Assembly (NCBI GenBank): GCA_016927065.1
Contig: JAFGNJ010000019.1
Location: 62,001 to 126,000, forward strand
DNA from: Deltaproteobacteria bacterium
GTDB taxonomy: Bacteria > Desulfobacterota > B13-G15 > RBG-16-54-18
DNA length: 64,000 nucleotides
Direction of reading: 5' to 3'
Within the stretch, counting starts at the first letter, position 1, and the number at the start of each line of letters is the position of its first letter. Of the stretch, positions 37,226-46,039 are shown piece by piece. The notes below the pieces were generated by a model that had not been told where the DNA came from, did no database searches, and saw only the letters and a program-made list of their open reading frames with translations. The translations under genes were made by a program, and so were the position numbers.

Positions 37226-37618
37226 CATATAATAAAACGATACATTGAAAACCGAATGGGAAAAGGAGTCTCTAATACCACTATCAACCGCGAGCTCTCC
37301 GCGCTCAAACGGATCTTCAGTCTTGTTGCCCGTTGTACCCCTTCAAAGGTTGCATATGTTCCCTAATATTCCTATGCTGAAGTAAAGAATGGTGAGAAGA
37401 TTAAGTATTTCAGGAAAACATGGTTAAGGATTTGCAGAAAAGTTAGATTAGGCAATTGGATCTTTCATGACTTTAGACGAACAGCTGTGCACAATATGGT
37501 CAGGGCTGGTGTTCCTGAACGAGCAGCAATGATGGATTCTGGTCATAAGACTCGGAGCGTTTTTGATCGCTACAACATCGTGAATACAGATGACTTGAAA
37601 CAAGCTGCCGTTAAATAG
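37226..37618 (+). pseudogene. Remnant of tyrosine recombinase/phage-type integrase
   Basis: The first part (to about 37366) encodes a core-binding segment, GVSNTTINRELSALKRIFSL. A frame break occurs at CTPSKVAYVP. After a deletion that removed the middle, the C-terminal catalytic core continues in 37367-37618: FHDFRRTAVHNMVRAGVP holds the HxxR pair, SGHKTRSVFDRYN holds the second His and the Tyr nucleophile. The first catalytic Arg is lost. Its position next to the tRNA-Arg 3' end identifies it as the integrase of this island. The remaining bases to 37717 hold nothing clear. Confidence 0.87.
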
Positions 37619-37716
37619 GAAGAATATTTGGAAGGTCTTAAGCCTGAAAGATGGTTACAATCGGGGGGGTAGACGAGAAAATTCCCTTTTGGAATCTCGC
37701 TAAGTACTTGATATCA

Positions 37717-37754
37717 CTGGCGCCCCCGGCAGGATTCGAACCTGCGGCACCAGG
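37717..37754. repeat. Proximal attachment site inside tRNA-Arg
   Basis: These 38 bp are the 3' part of the intact tRNA-Arg gene (CCA end, acceptor strand, T-arm, variable region) plus one flanking base. They match 18471-18508 except at 37729. Integration into this site rebuilds the tRNA 3' end, so the gene stays functional. Confidence 0.82.
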
Positions 37755-37794
37755 ATTAGGAATCCTGTGCTCTATCCACCTGAGCTACGAGGGC
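37718..37794 (-). tRNA. tRNA-Arg (anticodon CCT)
   Basis: The reverse strand folds as a complete 77-nt tRNA with encoded CCA. The acceptor is GCCCTCG/CGGGGGC with one G-T pair. The D-arm stem is GCTC/GAGC. The anticodon arm is CAGGA-TTCCTAA-TCCTG, giving anticodon CCT, which reads AGG (Arg). The T-arm is GCAGG-TTCGAAT-CCTGC. It is the integration target of the 19-kb island on its 3' side. Confidence 0.97.
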
Positions 37795-37949
37795 TCACCA
37801 TCTCTAACTAATTGATTATTAACATCCTCACAAATCTGTGTCAAGGGGAGTAAGATCGTCGAAAAAAACATAAGGGGTAAAGGTTCAAAAAGCTCTATCC
37901 CAGTGTATCAGTGGTTATTCTGCCGCATGGTTTAAAATCGTGTATATCA

Positions 37950-38843
37950 TCAGCGCTTAACATCCTCCAGCAGGATTAAATCTTTTTCTTCCATCACTCT
38001 GCGCAGTCGCTGAAGGGCCTTGACTTCGATCTGCCGAATGCGCTCCCGGGTAACTCCAAAAATTCCGCCGATGGCCTCCAAGGTCTTCGGCTCACCATCG
38101 CGGAGACCAAAACGGAGCTTGATTACCGCCTTTTCCGTAGCGGAAAGAAGCTCCAACCATGAGGTAACGAGCCTTACAAGCTCCAGATGTTCTGTTATGG
38201 AAAAGGGGCCGGGCTGTCCTTCCTCCGAGAGGATGTCCGCCAGGTGATACCGTTCATCTTCATCTAAAGGAGTCTCGATGGAGGTGACCTTACGCACGGC
38301 CATCAAGAGACGATTCACATAGTCTGCATCCGTCCCCATTTCCTTTGTCAGTTCCTCAAGCAAGGGATCTCTCCCCAACCGTTGTGTTAATGAGCGCGTT
38401 ATACGAATCATCCGCTTCAGATCACCTACCACATGGGCAGGTAGTCTGACGGTCCTTCCCTGATTTACCAATGCCCTCTCTATAGACTGCCTAATCCAAA
38501 GGACGGCGTAAGTGGAAAAGCGACAATTTTTTTCAGCCTTAAATCTCTCCACCGCCTTAATGAGACCAATATTACCTTCTTCGATCAAGTCCAGGAGGGG
38601 GAGACCTTGGCCCATATACCGCTTGGCCAGCTTGACCACCAGCCGCAGATTTGACTCAATCATTCTCTTGCGGGCCGCGTCATCCCCCTGCGCAATACGT
38701 CGGGCCAACTCTTGCTCTTCATCGGGGGTGAGGAGTTTGGCTGCCCGGATGTCTCGGAAATACATGCGCAGGGAATCGAGGGATACATCTCCTGGGGAGA
38801 ATTCATCCCCTTTTTTCTCTACGATGTCGTCCTGTTCCTGCAT
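37950..38843 (-). CDS. rpoS: RNA polymerase sigma factor, RpoS/RpoD-related
   Basis: This 297-residue sigma70-family factor has region 1.2 (DSLRMYFRDIRAAKLLTPDE), region 2 (NLRLVVKLAKRYMGQGLPLL, GNIGLIKAVERF and STYAVLWIRQSI) and region 4 (TLEAIGGIFGVTRERIRQIE). It lacks the long region 1.1 of the housekeeping factor, as RpoS does. The neighbours (LysM/M23 lipoprotein, Pcm, MutS) are those that surround rpoS in proteobacteria, which supports the name. The start ATG follows GAGAAGG. Confidence 0.88.
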   Translation of the reverse strand: MQEQDDIVEKKGDEFSPGDVSLDSLRMYFRDIRAAKLLTPDEEQELARRIAQGDDAARKRMIESNLRLVVKLAKRYMGQGLPLLDLIEEGNIGLIKAVERFKAEKNCRFSTYAVLWIRQSIERALVNQGRTVRLPAHVVGDLKRMIRITRSLTQRLGRDPLLEELTKEMGTDADYVNRLLMAVRKVTSIETPLDEDERYHLADILSEEGQPGPFSITEHLELVRLVTSWLELLSATEKAVIKLRFGLRDGEPKTLEAIGGIFGVTRERIRQIEVKALQRLRRVMEEKDLILLEDVKR

Positions 38844-38854
38844 GATTACCTTCT

Positions 38855-39538
38855 CTAGGGCAAAAAAAGCCCGGGGTCCAAGGGTTTGCTCCCTTTGCGG
38901 ATCTCAAAATGAAGGTGCGGCCCGGTGGCGTTTCCCGTCTTGCCGACGTGGGCGATGACATCGCCCTGTGATACCGTCACCTCTTCTGCAACAATATTCT
39001 CCTTGTTGTGGGCGTAGACAGTGAAAAAACTATCCGCATGCTCGATAATGATGAGGTTCCCATACCCCCTTATCTTATTATCGCTGTACACCACCCTGCC
39101 GTTACACGCAGCCCTGATTGGTGTACCTACTGGTGCAGCAATATCGATGCCATCGTGCTGTCTTTTTTCGGTCGTACCGAACCGGGCCGTCACCCTCCCT
39201 TCAACCGGCCAGATAAACTTTCCCTTCTCATAGAGTACCGTGGATGATCTCTCTCGTGCGGTGACGTCTTCTACATAAATATCCACCTTCAAGACCTTCG
39301 TGGCACCGGGGATGAATATTCGCTGACCCACCGCTATCTTGCTCTTATCCTTGATCCCGTTTATCCAGGCCACTTCGTCAATATTAACTCCGTAGGTCTT
39401 ACAGATGCGCCAGAGGGTTTGGTGACGTCTTACGATATGATAGACGCCCGGTTCGCGCTGGTAGATATCCCGCGTATGTCGGCAACCAAAGGAAAGGGCT
39501 AAGAAAACGATTGCACAAATCGCTGTAGCCCGCATCAT
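38855..39538 (-). CDS. nlpD: NlpD-like lipoprotein, LysM plus M23 peptidase domain
   Basis: The 227-residue protein has a lipoprotein signal peptide (FLALSFGC, cleavage before Cys19), a LysM domain at about 30-75 (YHIVRRHQTLWRICKTYGVN) and a C-terminal M23 domain (HDGIDIAAPVGTPIRAA, GNATGPHLHFEIRKG). M23 proteins cut peptidoglycan cross-links or, when inactive, activate amidases; the HxxxD and HLHFE residues are present here. It starts with a 4-nt overlap (ATGA) on the LOG-family gene and precedes rpoS by 11 nt. Confidence 0.9.
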   Translation of the reverse strand: MMRATAICAIVFLALSFGCRHTRDIYQREPGVYHIVRRHQTLWRICKTYGVNIDEVAWINGIKDKSKIAVGQRIFIPGATKVLKVDIYVEDVTARERSSTVLYEKGKFIWPVEGRVTARFGTTEKRQHDGIDIAAPVGTPIRAACNGRVVYSDNKIRGYGNLIIIEHADSFFTVYAHNKENIVAEEVTVSQGDVIAHVGKTGNATGPHLHFEIRKGSKPLDPGLFLP

Positions 39539-40002
39539 CGAAGCATACCCACAAGTAGTGCTACTGCTTCTTTTCCCCCTTTCGCCAAAGGAACCCTCCC
39601 CTCTAACTCCCAGGTTCGAATCCCCACGATGGGCTTCCCCACTTTAAGGGCGATGGCGATCTCCGAAAGGGTCCCGGTTTCACCATCGACGGCGACCACG
39701 GCATCCGCGGCAAGAACAACGAGAACATTGCGAGCGTGTCCCAAACCCGTTGGAATGACAACATCTACATACGGGTTGGCAGCCCTTTTATCGCTGGTGG
39801 GGAGAATACCGATGGTGATTCCCCCCGCCTCTTTGGCACCCCGACAGGCCGCCTCCATTACCCCCGTGAGTCCGCCGCAAACCAGGGCAAAGCCTTTTTT
39901 TGCGATCTCACCCCCCACCTCCCTGGCGATCTCGTAGATATCAGAAGTACACTCGGCTCCGCCGATGACCCCTATCTGCCCCTTAAGCTGGTTGCCTTCC
40001 AT
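39535..40002 (-). CDS. TIGR00725/LOG-family Rossmann protein
   Basis: The 155-residue protein has the nucleotide-binding motifs [20 protein letters not shown] and [13 protein letters not shown] of the LOG-like superfamily, in the short TIGR00725 group. Related LOG enzymes release nucleobases from nucleoside monophosphates, but the role of this group is unproven. It overlaps pcm by 31 nt upstream and the nlpD-like gene by 4 nt downstream, so all are in one operon. Confidence 0.87.
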   Translation of the reverse strand: MEGNQLKGQIGVIGGAECTSDIYEIAREVGGEIAKKGFALVCGGLTGVMEAACRGAKEAGGITIGILPTSDKRAANPYVDVVIPTGLGHARNVLVVLAADAVVAVDGETGTLSEIAIALKVGKPIVGIRTWELEGRVPLAKGGKEAVALLVGMLR

Positions 40003-40640
40003 CCATGATCCCCTATCAACCGGACAAACCGGACGCCTCCTAAATCCACTTTTTTATACCCCTTTTCCTTCCTTACCACTTTGAGGAGCGTCTGCGCATG
40101 CTCATCTCCAACCGGTATCACAAATCTCCCGCCGACCCGCAACTGTTGCATGAGGGTTTGTGGGAGATTGGGGGCCCCTGCGGTCACGATGATTCCGTCA
40201 AACGGACCTTCCTCCTGCCATCCGTGCGTTCCATCGGACACGCGGATGAGGACATTGGCATATCCCAATTCATCCAGAATCTTCCTGGCCTTGGATGCAA
40301 TGGGGCCGATCCTTTCTATGGAAAAGACCTGCTTCGTCAACTCTGCCAAGACGGCTGCTTGATATCCGGAACCGGTCCCAATCTCCAAAACCTTTTCGCC
40401 TCCCTTCAACTGCAAGGCCTCGGTCATCAAGGCGACGATGTAAGGCTGGGAAATAGTCTGTCCCTCGCCGATCGGGAGGGGGAAGTCGCCATAGGCTTGA
40501 TGCCACAACCCCTCCTCCACAAAGAGGTGCCGTGGGACCTTCATCATGGCGTCAAGGACTCGCTTGTCCTTTATGTCCCGAGCCAGAAGCTGCTCTCGTA
40601 CCATCCGCTTTCTGGCCAAGGCGAAATCAGGCGTTTTCAA
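39972..40640 (-). CDS. pcm: Protein-L-isoaspartate O-methyltransferase (cytoplasmic)
   Basis: The 222-residue enzyme has [17 protein letters not shown] and the SAM motif [16 protein letters not shown], both typical of Pcm. It repairs isoaspartate in aged proteins. There is no signal peptide, in contrast to the copy at the left edge. The TTG start at 40640 overlaps the mutS stop by 3 nt; a later ATG (40604) would cut conserved N-terminal residues. It belongs to the mutS-pcm-LOG-nlpD-rpoS block. Confidence 0.93.
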   Translation of the reverse strand: MKTPDFALARKRMVREQLLARDIKDKRVLDAMMKVPRHLFVEEGLWHQAYGDFPLPIGEGQTISQPYIVALMTEALQLKGGEKVLEIGTGSGYQAAVLAELTKQVFSIERIGPIASKARKILDELGYANVLIRVSDGTHGWQEEGPFDGIIVTAGAPNLPQTLMQQLRVGGRFVIPVGDEHAQTLLKVVRKEKGYKKVDLGGVRFVRLIGDHGWKATSLRGR

Positions 40641-43246
40641 TCTCCCTCGTCCATCATTTCTTTCCAGTGATAGAGGAGTTCAATGGCCTCGAGGGGCGTC
40701 AGGCGATTCGGATCGACCTCTTGGAGTTCTCGGTATACTTTACCCTCATTCACACCGAAAAGGTTCAATTGATCCTCCGTTTGTTCCACGCCCGCCCCTT
40801 TGACGTGAGCCAGTCTCGGCAGGCCCTTCTCATCCAACTCCCCCTTTTCCAGATTAGCAAGGACCTCTCTGGCCCGAGCAACGACCTCCTCGGGGAGGCC
40901 GGCGAGTCTGGCTACTTGGATGCCGTAGCTACGGCTTGCCCCACCCTCTACAATCCTGCGGAGAAAGATGATCTCCCCATTCCATTCACTGACCGCCACA
41001 TTGTAGTTCTTCACACGCGGCTTGGTCATGGCCAACTCGGTCAGCTCATGATAGTGAGTGGCAAAAAGGGTCTTGGGACCCTTGGTGTCGTGCAGGTATT
41101 CAGCCACCGCCCACGCGATACTGAGACCGTCGAAGGTACTGGTACCCCTCCCTATCTCGTCCAAAACAACCAAACTGCGGGGGGTGGCCTCCCGTACGAT
41201 ATCAGCCGTTTCCCGCATCTCAACCATGAAGGTGCTCTCTCCCATGGCCAGATTATCCGAGGCCCCGACCCGGGTAAAAATCCTATCAATCAGGCCAATA
41301 ATTGCCTCACGTGCGGGCACAAACCCTCCCATCTGGGCCATCAGACAGATGAGGGCTATCTGGCGGATATAGGTTGATTTGCCCGCCATGTTGGGGCCGG
41401 TGATGACGAGCAGTTGGTTGTCATTACAGTCCAAGTAGGTATCATTGGGGACAAAGGGCTCAAGATGACCCATCCGCTCGATGACCGGATGCCGTCCTTC
41501 GATGATGGAGATCTCATCTCCGTCCGTCACCCTCGGCCTGTTGTATCCATATTTATCCGCCACCTCAGCCAGGGAAAGAAGGGCATCGATGGCCCCCAGG
41601 GCGGCAGCGGTTCCCTGAATCCTGCGGTTCTCCCCCGCCACCCGTTCTCTCAGGAGCCGAAAGAGTTCGTGCTCCAAGGCCTTGATCCGTTCTTCGGCGC
41701 CCAGGACCTTGTCCTCGTATTCCTTGAGCTGCGGCGTGATGAAGCGCTCGGCATTCGTCAAGGTCTGCTTGCGAATGTAATCTTCAGGGACCAAATCCAG
41801 GTTGGGTTTCGTCACCTCGATGTAGTAACCGAAGACCTGATTGTACCGCACCTTTAACGAGGAGATCCCGGTGCGCTGCCGCTCCTGCACCTCTAAGTTG
41901 GCTATCCACCCCTTCCCCGCACGGCTCATCCCCCTCAGTTCATCGAGCTCCTGATTGTATCCATCCTTGATAACACCCCCCTCGGTAATGGTGATAGGAG
42001 GGTTGGAGACGATGGCATCTGCTATCCATCCGGCCACCTCATCGAGTTCGTCTAAATCCCCTCTGATCTCTTGCACCAGGGGGGCCGTGATCCCCGCCAG
42101 TTCCTCTTTGATGCTTGGTACCGCCTTCACGGTGGTCTTAAGGGCCACCAAATCCCGGGGATTCGCCTTTCCCATAATCACCCTGGTGTTGAGCCGCTCC
42201 AGGTCATAGACCTCCTCCAGAAGTTCTCTCAGATCGGCTCGAACCAGGGGGGTCTCCTTGAACTGAGCAACGGCCTCTAGTCGCTGCTCGATCCGCTCGC
42301 AATCAACGAGGGGATAGGAAAGCCACTCCCTGATCCGCCTCCCCCCCATGGCGGTGATCGTCTCATCTACGATATCTATGAAGGTTCCTCGCTTACCCCT
42401 CCATCCCTGCGAGGTGAACAGTTCGAGATTGTGCTGCGTCGTCTCGTCTAAGATCAGGTAATCCTCGATCCGATATACGGAAAGAGGTTTGATATGTCCG
42501 ACATCGACCTTCTGGGTCTCGTGGACATAGCGGATGGCGGCGAGGGCGGCGTAACGAGGTTCATCCAATACCCGTGAGGGGATAAGATCCTCTCTAAGTT
42601 TGTCAATGGGGCCGACATCGACCTCGCCCCCAAAAGAGGAATCAGAGAGGGTATTCACCAGGAGGGAGGGGAATTCCCTCTTCAGATCAGCCAGAAGCCT
42701 TTCCGCATCCAGCAACCCCTTGGGGATCAAGGCCTCCCGGGGCTTATTCTTTACCACCTCCCCTACCAGAAGGGCCTCGTCTGTGATGAGACACCCCTTG
42801 AACTCGCCCGTGGAGAGATCCAAAAAGACAAGCCCATACCCCTCTTGACCCCGGCACAGGCTCATCAGAAAGTTGTTCTCTTTTGCCTGAAGCGTAGCAC
42901 CCTCTACCACCATCCCTGGCGTGATAACCTGGGTGACCTCTCTCTCCACCAACCCCTGAGATCCCCTGGCCTCCCCCACCTGCTCGCAGACGGCCACCTT
43001 ATGACCTTTCTCGATCAGCTTGGTGATGTACGGTGCCGCTGCATGGCAGGGCACGCCGCACAGGGGGATCCGTTCTTTCTCACCCCGCTCCCTCGAGGTG
43101 AGAGCAATCTCCAAAATCTTGGAGGCGAGCCGGGCGTCATCGAAGAACATCTCGTAAAAATCCCCCATGCGGAAGAAGAGGATAGAATCTTGGTATGCTC
43201 CCTTGATGCGTAGGTACTGCTTTATGACGGGGGTGTAGTCCGGCAT
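40637..43246 (-). CDS. mutS: DNA mismatch repair protein MutS
   Basis: The 869-residue protein begins with the mismatch-recognition domain ([14 protein letters not shown], with the Phe-x-Glu wedge) and ends with the ATPase (Walker [19 protein letters not shown], Walker [13 protein letters not shown], and [10 protein letters not shown]). The length is standard. The C-terminal beta-clamp-type tail follows. It is the first gene of the leftward pcm/rpoS block. Confidence 0.97.
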   Translation of the reverse strand: MPDYTPVIKQYLRIKGAYQDSILFFRMGDFYEMFFDDARLASKILEIALTSRERGEKERIPLCGVPCHAAAPYITKLIEKGHKVAVCEQVGEARGSQGLVEREVTQVITPGMVVEGATLQAKENNFLMSLCRGQEGYGLVFLDLSTGEFKGCLITDEALLVGEVVKNKPREALIPKGLLDAERLLADLKREFPSLLVNTLSDSSFGGEVDVGPIDKLREDLIPSRVLDEPRYAALAAIRYVHETQKVDVGHIKPLSVYRIEDYLILDETTQHNLELFTSQGWRGKRGTFIDIVDETITAMGGRRIREWLSYPLVDCERIEQRLEAVAQFKETPLVRADLRELLEEVYDLERLNTRVIMGKANPRDLVALKTTVKAVPSIKEELAGITAPLVQEIRGDLDELDEVAGWIADAIVSNPPITITEGGVIKDGYNQELDELRGMSRAGKGWIANLEVQERQRTGISSLKVRYNQVFGYYIEVTKPNLDLVPEDYIRKQTLTNAERFITPQLKEYEDKVLGAEERIKALEHELFRLLRERVAGENRRIQGTAAALGAIDALLSLAEVADKYGYNRPRVTDGDEISIIEGRHPVIERMGHLEPFVPNDTYLDCNDNQLLVITGPNMAGKSTYIRQIALICLMAQMGGFVPAREAIIGLIDRIFTRVGASDNLAMGESTFMVEMRETADIVREATPRSLVVLDEIGRGTSTFDGLSIAWAVAEYLHDTKGPKTLFATHYHELTELAMTKPRVKNYNVAVSEWNGEIIFLRRIVEGGASRSYGIQVARLAGLPEEVVARAREVLANLEKGELDEKGLPRLAHVKGAGVEQTEDQLNLFGVNEGKVYRELQEVDPNRLTPLEAIELLYHWKEMMDEGD

Positions 43247-43301
43247 CCTGAAGATCTCCGAGCCTGGGAAATGGTAGCAAAATGGGTGGGCAAAGTAAAG
43301 A

Positions 43302-43982
43302 TTACCCGTCCCCTAAGAGATACTGTGCCAGTTTCAAATCAACCGGCCCTGTAATCTTTATGTTGCGCGGGTCTCCTTCGAGCACCCTTACTCGATTGCC
43401 CGCCTTGAACACAATCCCGGCGTCGTCGCTGGCATCTGTGATACCGGCCTCCAAAGCCCGGCAATGTGCATCCCATAAGATCTTGAAAGGAAATGCCTGT
43501 GGGGTCTGTACCTGACACAACTCATCCCGCGGCAAAACCCGCACGATCTCCCCATCGCTCCACTCGACGATGGTCTCCACTGCCGGAAGGCAAAAGCTCA
43601 TCCCTTCATCCCCCTCCCGAACAGCGGTTTCAATCATCGTTGCACTCACCAGGGGGCGGGCGGCGTCATGGATGACGCAAATGTTTGGGGGATCATCTTT
43701 GAGGTATTGCAGGACCTGCCAGCAGGAAAGCTGTCTGGTCTCTCCTCCGGTAATGATCCCCTGCACCTTAGTCAAATCATAGGGCTTGAGATCATTGGCA
43801 CACCGTTTCTCCCACCCTGCAGGCACTGCTACGATTATGGCATCGATGGACGGCGAGCTCTGAAAGGCCTCCACAGTATGGACGATCATGGGCCTTTCCA
43901 CGAGGGGAAGAAACTGTTTGGGGATCTCCCCTTTAAACCGTTTGCCGGCGCCCCCGCCCAATATGATGGCTGTATGCTTCAT
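43302..43982 (-). CDS. ispD: 2-C-methyl-D-erythritol 4-phosphate cytidylyltransferase
   Basis: IspD makes CDP-methylerythritol in the non-mevalonate isoprenoid pathway. Motifs are AIILGGGAGKRFKGEIPKQF at the N-terminus, VIHDAARPLVS and QTPQAFPF in the middle and DDAGIVFKAG near the end. The ATG at 43982 has AAAGGTG at suitable spacing; a GTG three codons earlier is possible. It lies 55 bp from mutS in the same direction. No ispF gene is adjacent or fused. Confidence 0.93.
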   Translation of the reverse strand: MKHTAIILGGGAGKRFKGEIPKQFLPLVERPMIVHTVEAFQSSPSIDAIIVAVPAGWEKRCANDLKPYDLTKVQGIITGGETRQLSCWQVLQYLKDDPPNICVIHDAARPLVSATMIETAVREGDEGMSFCLPAVETIVEWSDGEIVRVLPRDELCQVQTPQAFPFKILWDAHCRALEAGITDASDDAGIVFKAGNRVRVLEGDPRNIKITGPVDLKLAQYLLGDG

Positions 43983-44143
43983 GGGGTTCACCTTTGATCA
44001 ATCATGAAAAAAATCAAATTATTATATCTATATCGCCGCGTGCCCTTCCCCTCACTCACATAGGCGGAAGGAATAGTGAGCACCAGTTTACCTCTTTATA
44101 CTTAGAAGAAAAAGAGGAAATGAGTCAAGGAGGAAATAAGGCC

Positions 44144-44968
44144 TCACTGGGAATAGCGCTCCACGATCTCCTGATAGTGTTCCACCTCCGTTTCCTTTCC
44201 CCTCTTGCGATAGCCAGTAATGAGGACGCGGCACTTGCGGTGGAGTTCTTCCAGAGTGAGCCTGCGCTGCTCAGGGGTCAAGGCACCGTTCTGCAACATC
44301 TTCACGAGGGCCGTCACGCGGTACCGGTCGTTCCCCCAATTGCTTTGGGAAAGCTGGTCGGTGTACCCTCCCCTTTTGATGATTAATCTCTCAGGGATGA
44401 ATAAAACCGGAAAACGAGCTGCCACCCGCAACCAAAGATCGTAGTCCTCGCAGACGGGAAGCTCGGGATCAAAAACCCCGACCTCCTCGAAGAGACCTCG
44501 ACGCATGAGGGCCGAGGACGGACTGATGATACAGAGGGGAAGACAGTGGGGATAGATAAATCCCGAATATTTGGCATGTCTCTTCTTGGGATTAACGCGT
44601 CGTCCGCGTCTGATCCAAATCTCATCGGTATAACAGATCTGGCAATCGGGGTGCTCATCCATACAGGCGACCTGTAGCTCTATCTTTTTCGGCATCCAGA
44701 GGTCATCGGAATCGAGGAAGGCGATAAATTCACCTTGGGCAAGTTCAAGACCGCGGTTGCGGGCTGCACTGACCCCTTGGTTTGCCTGATAAAGATATTG
44801 CAATTGCTCACCGTAACGCTGCAGGGTTTCTTCGGTGCCATCGCTCGAACCATCGTCCACCACGATCAACTCATAATCCTCATAGGTCTGGGCAAGAACG
44901 GAATCCACGGCCTCTAGCAAAAAATTTCTTCTGTTATAAGTGGGGATGATCACCGATACGCAGGACAT
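44144..44968 (-). CDS. Family 2 glycosyltransferase
   Basis: The 274-residue GT-A enzyme starts MSCVSVIIPTYNRRNFLLEA and has VVDDGSSDGTEE and the DxD-type FLDSDDLWMPKKIELQ, all typical of GT2 enzymes of O-antigen or capsule clusters. The ATG at 44968 has AGAGGA upstream; the frame extends another 28 residues with no family similarity. It is a single gene, separated from ispD by 175 bp, and its sugar is unknown. Confidence 0.9.
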   Translation of the reverse strand: MSCVSVIIPTYNRRNFLLEAVDSVLAQTYEDYELIVVDDGSSDGTEETLQRYGEQLQYLYQANQGVSAARNRGLELAQGEFIAFLDSDDLWMPKKIELQVACMDEHPDCQICYTDEIWIRRGRRVNPKKRHAKYSGFIYPHCLPLCIISPSSALMRRGLFEEVGVFDPELPVCEDYDLWLRVAARFPVLFIPERLIIKRGGYTDQLSQSNWGNDRYRVTALVKMLQNGALTPEQRRLTLEELHRKCRVLITGYRKRGKETEVEHYQEIVERYSQ

Positions 44969-45108
44969 ATACCTATCCTCTAAGCATGAAAAAGAATGAC
45001 TATTGTATCCTCGCTCGCCAACAATAACATCAACAGTAAACTCAATACGCATCGAGAATAATATATGCTATAACATCTTGCCGCAAGAGAGAAATGAGAG
45101 AGCAACCC

Positions 45109-45137
45109 TTGAATATTAAATAAATAGTGGATATACT
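45109..45137 (+). promoter_or_regulatory. Sigma70-type promoter for the MoxR/VWA operon
   Basis: TTGAAT (45109-45114), a 17-bp spacer and TATACT (45132-45137) lie 37 bp before the MoxR start codon. A GAAGGAG ribosome binding site follows. Confidence 0.6.
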
Positions 45138-45173
45138 CATAACATATAACAAAATCAGTGAAGGAGTTAGCTA

Positions 45174-46025
45174 ATGAGTCAAGCAAGTGAATTGAGAAAA
45201 TTTAGCGGCGCATCGCAATACGTGCTGGATGATGAACTGGCCGAGATCATCAACATCTCCATGGCATTAGAGATGCCCCTTCTGCTCAAGGGTGAACCCG
45301 GCACAGGCAAAACCATGCTGGCGCACGCCATTGCCGAGGCCCTCAACATGAGGCTCATCGTCTTGAACGTCAAATCGAGCATGAAGCTCATCGATGCCCT
45401 CTACCAATATGATACCCTGACCCGGTTGAACGATAGTCGATTTGGAGACTCTTCGCGTGACGTCAGCAATATCGAAGAGTACATCAGGATGGGCAAGATC
45501 GGTCAGTCCTTTGCCTCTGATGAGCGGGTTGTGCTCCTGATCGATGAAATCGACAAGGCCGATACCGATTTTCAGGATGACATGCTTGACATCCTTGACC
45601 AGATGCAATTCGATATTATCGAGGTCGACAAGACCATCACGGCGAAACACCGTCCAATCGTTATCATTACGTCAAATGCCAAAAAAGATCTCTCCGATCC
45701 CTTCCTAGGCCGTTGTAATTTCCACCACATCGCCTTCCCCGACGCGGATATGATGAAAAACATCATCACCGTGCACTTCCCGGATATAGACAAGGAGTTG
45801 CTCAACAGTGCCGTGCAGGTCTTCTACCGTCTTCGGGAGATCAGAGAGATCGAGAAGAAACCCGCCACCAGGGAACTCATCAACTGGATTAGGGCACTAC
45901 GAGCTGATCCCGACCTTCGGGTCAAGTCCCTCATCAAAGGTAACGTCCCCTATTTGGGGGTCTTATTTAAGAAAAGCCCAGATTATGCCGTGGCTCAGAA
46001 AGTAGTGAACCACTTCAAAATCTAA
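45174..46025 (+). CDS. MoxR-type AAA+ ATPase
   Basis: The 283-residue protein has Walker A KGEPGTGKTMLAHAIAEAL, Walker B VVLLIDEIDKADTDF and a sensor motif VIITSNAKKDL. MoxR ATPases act as chaperones with von Willebrand factor A proteins to mature enzyme complexes. The downstream VWA gene starts 15 nt later, so they form the usual pair. The client is unknown; no dehydrogenase subunits are adjacent. Confidence 0.9.
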   Translation: MSQASELRKFSGASQYVLDDELAEIINISMALEMPLLLKGEPGTGKTMLAHAIAEALNMRLIVLNVKSSMKLIDALYQYDTLTRLNDSRFGDSSRDVSNIEEYIRMGKIGQSFASDERVVLLIDEIDKADTDFQDDMLDILDQMQFDIIEVDKTITAKHRPIVIITSNAKKDLSDPFLGRCNFHHIAFPDADMMKNIITVHFPDIDKELLNSAVQVFYRLREIREIEKKPATRELINWIRALRADPDLRVKSLIKGNVPYLGVLFKKSPDYAVAQKVVNHFKI

Positions 46026-46039
46026 GAGTTAGTTTCCCG

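Larger units (their letters stand above)
18471..37754. mobile_element. tRNA-Arg-integrated genomic island carrying a uptake/oxidation/methyl-transfer system
   Basis: A 38-bp block covering the 3' end of tRNA-Arg(CCT) occurs at 37717-37754 inside the intact gene and again at 18471-18508, with one mismatch (18483 against 37729), in the same orientation. Directly inside the tRNA-proximal end lies a decayed tyrosine integrase (37226-37618). This is the arrangement left by site-specific integration into a tRNA 3' end. The roughly 19.2 kb between the repeats hold a two-component system, an ABC importer, two oxidoreductases with a MoaD-like protein, a C_GCAxxG protein, three corrinoid-methyltransferase components and two pseudogenes. 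The integrase is broken, so the element is probably now fixed. Confidence 0.78.
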
